From positions 1 through 11,176 of the forward strand of contig JBCCIF010000102.1 in assembly GCA_039028335.1 (NCBI GenBank): 11,176 nucleotides of DNA, written 5' to 3'. Positions 1 through 5,842 of this stretch are shown in pieces (positions within the stretch are counted from its first letter, which is position 1; each line of letters opens with the position of its first letter). Source of the stretch: JABDKJ01 sp039028335 (GTDB lineage: Bacteria > Bacteroidota > Bacteroidia > Flavobacteriales_D > JABDKJ01). The translations under genes were made by a program, and so were the position numbers. The notes beneath the pieces are model-generated. The model made no database searches and was not told where the DNA came from. It was given only the letters and a program-made list of their open reading frames with translations.

Positions 1-12
1 AAAATTTAAGCA

Positions 13-1353
13 ATGAAGCATTTCGGTATATTCTTATTCGTTCTATTCTCGTATTCTTCTTTTTTGGGTCAAGACTTGCCAAGAAAAGGATCTTTCGGGT
101 GTCACATGAAAGATGCAGATGATGGAAATGGAATTGCCGTGGTCCGGGTTATTGAGAATTCTACTGCCTTTCAAATGGGTTTAAAAGAAAATGATGTCAT
201 CCATTCATTGAATGATAATTCATTAAAGAATGTCGGACACTTTGTCGCTGAGATTGGAAATTGGAAAGCAGGAGAAAAAATTGAGCTGGGAATACATCGA
301 AATAGTGAAGACTTGGAATTGAAAGGTGAGGTAATTGGAAAACCTTTCGAAACATCTGCTCAAGCGGATGTCTTATACGGTCATGTGGACTATCAGGGGA
401 ATAGGCTTAGAAGCATTTTGGAAATTCCAAAGCAAGCAGTAAATCCACCTGTTGTTTATTTCTTACCGGGTATTGGTTGTGCTTCGATCGATTATTATTA
501 TGATCACAATGCGCCAATAAAGAAATTGGTGGAGGAATTTGTGGCTAAAGGGCTTGCTGTCTTCAGAATTGAAAAACCCGGAATGGGAGATAGTGATGGG
601 CCTCTAAAATGTACAGAAATGGACTTCAATCAAGAAGTTGAAGCTCTAAAAGCTGGTCTTCAGGAACTGCAAAAGAATAAGAACATAGATAGAGAGAATA
701 TATTCTTATACGGTCACTCTCTCGGAACTGTGAGCGCTCCATTGGTGGCAAAAGACCAAGGCATTAAAGGGATTATAGCCTGGGGAGGAATTTCAAGTTC
801 GTGGTATGAATACTCTCTGAGAATTCTAAAGGATCAGAAAATTTTGAAAGAGATGGATTACGTTCAGATTGAAAAAGAGTATCGTGAAATTCAACCCTTT
901 TACCATGCTTTTTATGAAGATCAAAAAAGTCCGCAGGAATTGATGGAAGATGAAAGGTTCAGAGATTTAACTGGTAATTATTTTGACGGAGATCTTTGGT
1001 TTGGAATGCACCATTATCGCTACTTCCATACATTGAATAAAGTAGATATGTTCACTGCATATAAAGAAGCAAATTGCTCAGTTCTGACTTTAGCCGGTGA
1101 CTGTGATCTTCATGCAATTGATACTAAATGGGCTTCTGATATCGTTCAAAGCATTCTTTATTATGACTTATATGATGCTGATTTAAAGGTATTTGAAAAT
1201 ACGACTCATCATTATCATACAGTACCTTCTATGCAGGAGTATATTCGCATGAGAAAGGAAGGCACCTTGAATAACGAATATATGGCTGCAAATTTCAATG
1301 AAGAAGTGCCTATTTCTGCATCTAATTGGATTTGGGAAAAGGTGAAAAAATAA
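13..1353 (+). CDS. Secreted PDZ-domain alpha/beta hydrolase
   Basis: A 446-residue exported serine hydrolase of unknown substrate. Residues 1-20 form a signal peptide (Lys-2, hydrophobic core, FLGQ end), so it should act in the periplasm or outside the cell. Residues about 28-110 look like a PDZ domain: a glycine-rich loop, then VIENSTAFQMGLKENDVIHSLN, typical of the part of PDZ domains that carries the A-x-x-x-G-L-x-x-x-D-x-I pattern, here with F for part of it. Residues about 120-446 are an alpha/beta hydrolase: oxyanion-type LPGIG at 151-155, nucleophile elbow GHSLG at 234-238 (Ser-236), a likely acid Asp-363 or Asp-365 in AGDCD, and a likely catalytic His in TTHHYH (399-402). Such folds include esterases and peptidases; substrate cannot be told. 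The start lies only 12 bases inside the window, so its promoter and upstream neighbour are not visible. It is not obviously in an operon with proC, 233 bases downstream. Confidence 0.88.
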   Translation: MKHFGIFLFVLFSYSSFLGQDLPRKGSFGCHMKDADDGNGIAVVRVIENSTAFQMGLKENDVIHSLNDNSLKNVGHFVAEIGNWKAGEKIELGIHRNSEDLELKGEVIGKPFETSAQADVLYGHVDYQGNRLRSILEIPKQAVNPPVVYFLPGIGCASIDYYYDHNAPIKKLVEEFVAKGLAVFRIEKPGMGDSDGPLKCTEMDFNQEVEALKAGLQELQKNKNIDRENIFLYGHSLGTVSAPLVAKDQGIKGIIAWGGISSSWYEYSLRILKDQKILKEMDYVQIEKEYREIQPFYHAFYEDQKSPQELMEDERFRDLTGNYFDGDLWFGMHHYRYFHTLNKVDMFTAYKEANCSVLTLAGDCDLHAIDTKWASDIVQSILYYDLYDADLKVFENTTHHYHTVPSMQEYIRMRKEGTLNNEYMAANFNEEVPISASNWIWEKVKK

Positions 1354-1392
1354 GTATTGAGTATTTCCTTCAATCTGCTTTTTTGGACGAAT

Positions 1393-1445
1393 AGTTTAAA
1401 ATCTTTATTCCTTTGCTTTTATAAAAGAAAAGAATCATTTAAACT
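1393..1445 (+). terminator. Imperfect A/T-rich inverted repeat after the hydrolase gene, possible terminator
   Basis: An 8-base outer arm AGTTTAAA (1393-1400) is complementary to TTTAAACT (1438-1445). Inside it, 1407-1420 pairs with 1423-1435 with one mismatch (C1411 against A1431) and one bulged G1415. The two stems are separated by an asymmetric internal loop of 6 and 2 bases. The whole could fold into one long hairpin starting about 40 bases after the stop codon. It has only about three G-C pairs and no clear T-run directly after it on the plus strand, so it is weak as a classical intrinsic terminator; it may instead be a 3-prime mRNA structure. The rest of 1354-1586 holds no gene that I can support. 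It contains a second tiny palindrome pair (GAATTC at 1469 and 1480) and a poor promoter-like pair TTGAAC (1538) and TATAAA (1563), 19 bases apart, upstream of proC. Confidence 0.35.
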
Positions 1446-1586
1446 TCAAGCAAAAAGAGATGCCGCCTGAATTCATTGAGAATTCTTATACATATTCATC
1501 TCATAGTCGTCTCAATTTCTTCTGCGTTTTACTTGGATTGAACTAATCACTGCTTCTATTCGTATAAACCTGAAAAATCATTTCAA

Positions 1587-2402
1587 ATGAATATCAAAGA
1601 GCTAAGCATAATCGGTGGAGGAAATCTTGGCTCTGCTATAGCAGAGGGACTCCGGAAGAATGATTCATTCAATGAAGTGGGCATAACCGTGACTAAAAGA
1701 GATACAAGCACAATCGCTTATTTATCGGCTTTAAATATAGCTCTTGGAAATAACAACGCTGAAGCTGCTTCAAAAGCCGATATAATTATCCTTGCTGTTC
1801 AACCAGGCCAGATGAAAGAGGTACTTAATGGAATTAAGGAAGAGCTTTTCCCAAATAAAATTATTGTATCAGTGGCTACCGGTTTTTCCATTTCACAAAT
1901 GGAGGAAGCTATTGGAACAGAAATCCCTATATTCAGATGCATGCCCAATACGGCAATTGCCGTTCAAGAATCTATGACTTGCATGGCTTCAAATGAGGCA
2001 GGTAAATCACATTGCAATACGATAGAGGCTTTGTTTCAACCATTGGGCGAAACAGCTGTGATTCCAGAGCAACTTTTGCAGGCTGCAACAGTTCTTTGTG
2101 CAAGTGGAATCGCCTTTTGGATGCGTTTTATTAGAGCTACTACACAAGGAGGTATTCAAATGGGCTTCGAGTCTGAAATGGCTCAAAAAATTGCCATGCA
2201 AACCTGTTTGGGAGCAGCTACACTTCTAAAGAAAAATCACAGTCATCCTGAATCTGAAATTGATCGTGTGACCACACCAAAGGGATGTACCATTACAGGA
2301 TTAAACGAAATGGAGCACAATGGCTTGAGCTCTGCTGTAATTAAAGGTCTGAATAAGTCTTTCGAGAAAATTACTGAGATTAAAACCAACCAAATAGGCT
2401 AG
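1587..2402 (+). CDS. proC: Pyrroline-5-carboxylate reductase
   Basis: Catalyses the last step of proline synthesis: NAD(P)H-dependent reduction of 1-pyrroline-5-carboxylate to L-proline in the cytoplasm. At 271 residues it is the usual family length. The N-terminal Rossmann dinucleotide-binding loop is IIGGGNLGSAIAEGL (8-22). The next conserved stretches are ILAVQPGQM (68-76), SVATGFS (95-101) and FRCMPNTAIAVQES (116-129), the last being the family's R-x-M-P-N element. The C-terminal all-helical dimer domain contains SGIAFWMRF (173-181) and the ProC signature DRVTTPKGCTITGLNEME (226-243), with Lys-Gly-Cys in place of the commoner Gly-Gly-Thr/Cys. No Shine-Dalgarno sequence precedes the ATG; the upstream bases are A/T-rich, as usual in Bacteroidota. 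No other proline-pathway gene (proA, proB) is adjacent. Its stop codon overlaps that of the convergent phosphatase gene. Confidence 0.95.
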   Translation: MNIKELSIIGGGNLGSAIAEGLRKNDSFNEVGITVTKRDTSTIAYLSALNIALGNNNAEAASKADIIILAVQPGQMKEVLNGIKEELFPNKIIVSVATGFSISQMEEAIGTEIPIFRCMPNTAIAVQESMTCMASNEAGKSHCNTIEALFQPLGETAVIPEQLLQAATVLCASGIAFWMRFIRATTQGGIQMGFESEMAQKIAMQTCLGAATLLKKNHSHPESEIDRVTTPKGCTITGLNEMEHNGLSSAVIKGLNKSFEKITEIKTNQIG

Positions 2403-3868
2403 GCTCTTTTGCTCTTTTTGTGATAGCTTTTGTATTTCAAGGTTCGATTGATTTCCAAAACGGGATCTATCGAGAATGTAGAAAAGAGAATGTCATCGAG
2501 TTGTTCATTATTTCCTTGCCATTCATTCAGCACAAAAATGAGATCCTTATTGATTTGCTTTACTTCACGGTCGATCATGAGTTTTAGAAAATTCGTAAGT
2601 CGTTTGGTAGAGAAACGCTTATTGTTTTCTCCTCCGAATTGATCAATCAGACCGTCCGTTGTCATGAAAAATTTTGTTTTGTTTCGCAAAGTGATTTCAT
2701 GTGTCTCGTACTCAGCTTTGCCTGTTCCATTGAATCCACCAATCGATGATCGCGATCCTTTTAAACGCACTAGTCCATTGCGTGAGTCTAGATAAAAAAG
2801 GTCATTCTTGGCCCCGGCAAATTCCAGACTTCTTGAAATAGGATCATAAGTGATAATACTCATATCCATGCCGTCCTTATTTCCGGAGCTCTCTTGGTGT
2901 AAGCTCTGCTTGACCATTTGGTTCAATTGGTTCAAAATGAATCCGGGATAAGTAATTCTTTTGGAGAGAATAATGTGGTTCAGAAGATTATAGCCCATCA
3001 TGCTCACAAAAGCTCCAGGAATTCCATGCCCGGTGCAATCGATAATTGCAAAGACTCTCTTTCCTTCAATTTCTCCGTACCAATAGAAATCTCCTCCTAT
3101 AACTTCTTTCGGTTTAAAGAAGATTTCAAATTCTTGGAAACGCTCAGAGAGTATTTCACTTTTTGGTAAAATGCTGCTTTGTAAATGTTGCGCATAAACT
3201 AAACTGTCGTTTATCTCGGTATTCCGATAACTCAAGTTCTCATTAATTAGTTCGAGTTTCTCTTGATTACGCATTAATACTTTTCTCAATCTGATTTGGT
3301 GAAAAATTACATATCGACTTAGCCCAAAATGAATAAAGGCCACCAAAGCAAAGTTCATCGCCAAGAAATTTTTAGAGTAGCTATTTTCAAAAGCCTCAAT
3401 TTGACCATGCTCAATTTCAAAGGAGTGAATTATCAAACCTAAGAAGCACAGGCACCAAATCATTACCTTCCGATTGTCTTTAAGACTTATCACATTGAGT
3501 ATTGAAATACTGGACCAAATCATGAGAAAACCTGTCGCTTTTATACCTCCTAAAAAGTATTGCAGAACGAAGGGCAAGAGAAGAGTGCAGACATTGAATA
3601 GACGCTGACCAAAAACTCGATGAATATTTTTAGAAATAAGAACTACACTAAGACCAGCTATGAGAATATAGGATATTGGTAATACTGCTGCTTGAGTTTT
3701 TTCGAGATAGAAAAAGAATACTATACTGCTTAAAGCAAAAATGGAAAAGATGAAATAGATAAATACAAAGATTTCTCTTTGCATTCTTTCTTCAATAGAA
3801 CCATTGGTCTGTTCTGGATTAAATCTTGAAATCCAATTCTTTATATGTAAGGTAACCCCTTGTGGCAT
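2399..3868 (-). CDS. Membrane-anchored SpoIIE/PP2C-family serine phosphatase
   Basis: A 489-residue integral membrane protein with a metal-dependent Ser/Thr phosphatase domain. About six hydrophobic segments (near 33-54, 61-79, 89-107, 111-128, 134-150 and 168-189) form an N-terminal membrane module. A charged linker (190-230, likely coiled coil) leads to a SpoIIE-type PP2C domain (about 245-468). The metal-binding acids of the family are all visible: VIGGDFYWY (256-264, Asp-260), IDCTGHGIPGAF (276-287, Asp-277), MTTDGLIDQFGG (402-413, Asp-405) and QLDDILFSTFSID (456-468, Asp-458/459). Catalytic activity is therefore expected. A C-terminal basic tail (473-489) follows. Relatives commonly dephosphorylate anti-sigma-factor antagonists in partner-switching systems, but no such antagonist or HPK-type kinase is in this window, so target and signal are unknown. 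The N-terminal module has no recognisable ligand-binding domain. Met-28 is an alternative start. The gene follows aroC on the same strand after a 115-base gap, probably with its own promoter. Confidence 0.9.
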   Translation of the reverse strand: MPQGVTLHIKNWISRFNPEQTNGSIEERMQREIFVFIYFIFSIFALSSIVFFFYLEKTQAAVLPISYILIAGLSVVLISKNIHRVFGQRLFNVCTLLLPFVLQYFLGGIKATGFLMIWSSISILNVISLKDNRKVMIWCLCFLGLIIHSFEIEHGQIEAFENSYSKNFLAMNFALVAFIHFGLSRYVIFHQIRLRKVLMRNQEKLELINENLSYRNTEINDSLVYAQHLQSSILPKSEILSERFQEFEIFFKPKEVIGGDFYWYGEIEGKRVFAIIDCTGHGIPGAFVSMMGYNLLNHIILSKRITYPGFILNQLNQMVKQSLHQESSGNKDGMDMSIITYDPISRSLEFAGAKNDLFYLDSRNGLVRLKGSRSSIGGFNGTGKAEYETHEITLRNKTKFFMTTDGLIDQFGGENNKRFSTKRLTNFLKLMIDREVKQINKDLIFVLNEWQGNNEQLDDILFSTFSIDPVLEINRTLKYKSYHKKSKRA

Positions 3869-3914
3869 GTATATGTAAAGTTCTCGGGGTATTGAAGCTT
3901 AAGGGTATTACGCC

Positions 3915-3943
3915 TATAATAGTTAAAGGTTAGAATTTATCAA
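3915..3943 (-). promoter_or_regulatory. Candidate promoter for the phosphatase gene
   Basis: On the minus strand, TTGATA (plus 3938-3943) is followed after 16 bases by TATTAT (plus 3916-3921), about 47 bases before the phosphatase start codon. This is close to a general sigma-70 arrangement but does not match the Bacteroidota -7 consensus TAnnTTTG well. I offer it because the 115-base gap between aroC and the phosphatase gene is otherwise empty and contains no clear terminator. Confidence 0.28.
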
Positions 3944-3983
3944 TGACTTTCGGTGAAGAGCGGTTAGAGAAGAAAAATGAGCA

Positions 3984-4952
3984 TTAGATAGACAGAAAAA
4001 AATCAGCTAAAGCGATAGCGCAGACAGACTCTACAACAACTGGCGCTCTTAATGCAATGCAAGCATCATGTCTTCCTCTAACTTCAAGAGTAGACATTTC
4101 ACCTTTTACTTGATCAAAGGTCTTTTGTTTTTTAGCAATACTAGAAGTTGGTTTTATAGCCACTCGAAAGACCAAATCATTTCCATTCGAAATTCCTCCA
4201 TTTATACCACCGGCATTATTGCTTGCTGTCTTTCCACTTTCATCGATAATTGGGTCGTTGTGTTCGCTTCCTTTCATTTTTGCAGCTTCAAATCCGGACC
4301 CAAATTCAACACCTTTGGTTGCAGGAATAGCAAAAATCAAATGTGCAATCTTGCTTTCAATAGAGTCGAAAAAGGGTTCGCCTAAACCAACGGGCATATC
4401 ACTAGCTCTGCATTCAATAATACCGCCTATTGAATCCCCATCTTTTAATGCCTTATCAATGGCGATGTCAATGACATCTGACCCTCCAGCTTCAATCAGT
4501 TGAGCATGTATCGAAATAGAAGAGACTATTTTTTTTGAAATTACTCCCGCTGCAACTAAACATAAAGTTAGCCTTCCGGAAAAATGACCGCCTCCTCGAA
4601 AGTCGTTGAATCCATTAAATTTCTTATCTGCAACCCAGTCAGAATGTCCCGGTCGTGGGGTTGACTTTACAAAAGAATAGTCTCTTGATCGTATATTTTC
4701 ATTTTTGAATCCTATGCATAAGGGCGCTCCAGTTGTTAATCCATTGAACAACCCACTTCTAATTTCAGGAAGGTCTTTTTCAACACGTGGAGTTGTTCCC
4801 TTTGCACCAGCTTGTCTGCGTTTTAAATCGCCCAAGAAATCTTCTTCAGAAAGTGCAATACCTGGTGGTATGCCATCAAGGATTAACCCAAGTCCCGGTC
4901 CGTGTGACTCACCAAAAATTTGAATGCGAAGTTGATGTCCAAATGAATTCAT
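3984..4952 (-). CDS. aroC: Chorismate synthase, compact form
   Basis: Converts 5-enolpyruvylshikimate-3-phosphate to chorismate, the last step of the shikimate pathway, using reduced FMN. I choose the ATG at 4952 (MNSFGHQLRIQIFGESHG) because it aligns with the family N-terminus; an in-frame ATG at 5006 would add 18 residues lying inside the preceding gene. The product is 322 residues, against roughly 350-360 usually. Visible signatures are FGESHGPGLG (13-22) with the first catalytic-site His-17; KRRQAGAKGTTPR (44-56); RPGHSDW (100-106) with the second His-103; FRGGGHFSGRLT (118-129); KGVEFGSGFE (213-222); NAGGINGGISNG (246-257); IKPTSSI (266-272); and GRHDACIALRAPVVVES (293-309). The shortening falls between 140 and 175, where most homologues carry a longer segment. 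GRHDAC replaces the usual GRHDPC. Its start overlaps the yciH stop as TAATG, implying translational coupling. Confidence 0.95.
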   Translation of the reverse strand: MNSFGHQLRIQIFGESHGPGLGLILDGIPPGIALSEEDFLGDLKRRQAGAKGTTPRVEKDLPEIRSGLFNGLTTGAPLCIGFKNENIRSRDYSFVKSTPRPGHSDWVADKKFNGFNDFRGGGHFSGRLTLCLVAAGVISKKIVSSISIHAQLIEAGGSDVIDIAIDKALKDGDSIGGIIECRASDMPVGLGEPFFDSIESKIAHLIFAIPATKGVEFGSGFEAAKMKGSEHNDPIIDESGKTASNNAGGINGGISNGNDLVFRVAIKPTSSIAKKQKTFDQVKGEMSTLEVRGRHDACIALRAPVVVESVCAIALADFFLSI

Positions 4953-5284
4953 TAGTTTAATCTTCTGTGCTTGAACGTATAGCCTTCCGATTCTAGAATT
5001 TCGCAAATCTTTTCAATCTTGCTGCCTTGAATAATGATTTCTCCATCTTTCGCACTTCCACCGACACCACATTTGTTCTTTAATAATCGGCACAGCTCTT
5101 TTAAGTCTTCATGTTTGCCGACAAAACCATGAATTAGGGTGACTACTTTTCCCGCTCTGCTCTTTTTATCGAGTTGAACAATTAAATCTTGTTCTTCAGG
5201 AAGTAGAGTTTCCATTTCTTCGTTATGGAATTCGTCTTCAGAGTAAACATTTCCTCCCCATTCTTTTCTTTTTTTTGCACTCAT
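4952..5284 (-). CDS. yciH: SUI1/eIF1-like translation factor, YciH family
   Basis: A 110-residue bacterial homologue of eukaryotic initiation factor eIF1 (SUI1). The diagnostic domain covers about 36-108: a basic strand KSRAGKVVTLIHGFVG (41-56), a helix EDLKELCRLLKNKCG (59-73), the hallmark GVGGSAKDGEIIIQG (73-87), and a final helix and strand KICEILESEGYTFK (91-104). The N-terminal 35 residues are charged and lack recognisable structure, as in other family members. The family binds the small ribosomal subunit; in E. coli YciH is reported to influence initiation fidelity and to inhibit translation under stress, but its role in Bacteroidota is not settled. It starts within the stop of the upstream lipoprotein gene (ATGA overlap, 5281-5284) and ends within the aroC start (TAATG), so it sits in the middle of a three-gene translationally coupled unit. 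Confidence 0.93.
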   Translation of the reverse strand: MSAKKRKEWGGNVYSEDEFHNEEMETLLPEEQDLIVQLDKKSRAGKVVTLIHGFVGKHEDLKELCRLLKNKCGVGGSAKDGEIIIQGSKIEKICEILESEGYTFKHRRLN

Positions 5285-5673
5285 TCTTCAATAAGAATTA
5301 ATTCACCTTGAGGTCGCTTGTCTAAAAAAAGTGATTCAAAAACATAGCCTTCGGAATTAGTGCTAACAATTGCAGCAAAAATGGTATCGAATTTAGAATA
5401 AGGCATTCTATTTGGTTTGGATGTGCTCTCAAAAACGCAATAATATTCGCATTCACTCGTCCAAACTATTTTAAAAGTGTCTGCATAATCTGCACTTTCG
5501 CTGCTTTCCACCTGATAATCTTCAGTCCTGTTAATAATCAAATCAGGAGCCATACCCGATGAAGAGTCTTTATACTTGAACTTGCCTGTGTGAAAATCTG
5601 AACAACTTTTTGGGCTTTCGCAAGAAGTAAAAATGCAAGCGACAAGAAAGATCAGAAGATTGGACTTACTCAT
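5281..5673 (-). CDS. Small putative lipoprotein
   Basis: A 130-residue protein of unknown function. The N-terminus has Lys-3, a hydrophobic stretch LLIFLVACIF and a lipobox-like FTSC ending at Cys-18, so it is probably lipidated and anchored in the inner or outer membrane facing the periplasm. I prefer the ATG at 5673 to the one at 5694 because it places the signal sequence normally; the longer start adds seven residues with no signal-like character. The mature part contains CSDFHTGKFKY (24-34), and further on TSECEYYCVFE, a pattern that I recall from small Flavobacteriia lipoproteins sometimes mis-annotated as DNA topoisomerase IV; I see nothing topoisomerase-like. The residues after Cys-18 (E-S-P-K) do not form the acidic surface-export signal known from some Bacteroidota lipoproteins. 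Overlaps yciH by four bases (ATGA) and is the first visible gene of that minus-strand unit. Confidence 0.72.
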   Translation of the reverse strand: MSKSNLLIFLVACIFTSCESPKSCSDFHTGKFKYKDSSSGMAPDLIINRTEDYQVESSESADYADTFKIVWTSECEYYCVFESTSKPNRMPYSKFDTIFAAIVSTNSEGYVFESLFLDKRPQGELILIEE

Positions 5674-5842
5674 AAGATTGAATTGAAAATCCAAAAGTAT
5701 TCATTTCTCTTGTCTAAATCGAGGCACACTTTAGGAGATTTTTCGATGATCTGTTGAAATCTTCAGGTGCATGTCGTCTAATTCTAAAGTCTCTTCGACT
5801 AATGGTGCGTAAGCTTAGAATGGAAAATCCTAAATATTTGGT
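5674..5842. promoter_or_regulatory. Divergent intergenic region carrying promoters for both sides
   Basis: These 169 bases separate the start of the lipoprotein-yciH-aroC unit (leftward) from the giant secreted protein gene (rightward), so promoters for both should lie here. I could not identify a strong Bacteroidota -33/-7 pair. The best rightward guess is TTGAAA (5753) with TAATTCTA (5779), 20 bases apart, which is poor. A 7-base inverted repeat ATTCTAA (5781-5787) and TTAGAAT (5815-5821) lies just upstream of the rightward start, with a small internal AGTC/GACT stem (5788-5800); it could be a leader hairpin or an operator, or chance in A/T-rich DNA. Neither start codon has a Shine-Dalgarno sequence. 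Confidence 0.4.

Noticed and set aside
1469..1485. GAATTC-ATTGA-GAATTC as an operator
   Set aside because: Two six-base palindromes five apart are likely by chance in A/T-rich DNA, and there is no supporting regulator gene nearby.
4068..4503. Two overlapping plus-strand open frames opposite aroC
   Set aside because: Antisense to strongly conserved chorismate synthase sequence, with no signal, domain or start context of their own.
4953..5006. Longer aroC start at 5006 adding 18 residues
   Set aside because: The extra residues lie within yciH and do not resemble any chorismate synthase N-terminus; the ATG at 4952 aligns with the family and forms the TAATG overlap.
5281..5673. DNA topoisomerase IV label sometimes given to similar small lipoproteins
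   Set aside because: A 130-residue lipoprotein with a signal sequence has no topoisomerase motif; the label would be a propagated annotation error.
1505..5790. GTCGTCT followed by AATT-like sequence upstream of both proC and the giant gene as a shared regulatory motif
   Set aside because: The match is only about seven bases long, positions relative to the starts differ, and flanks do not align.
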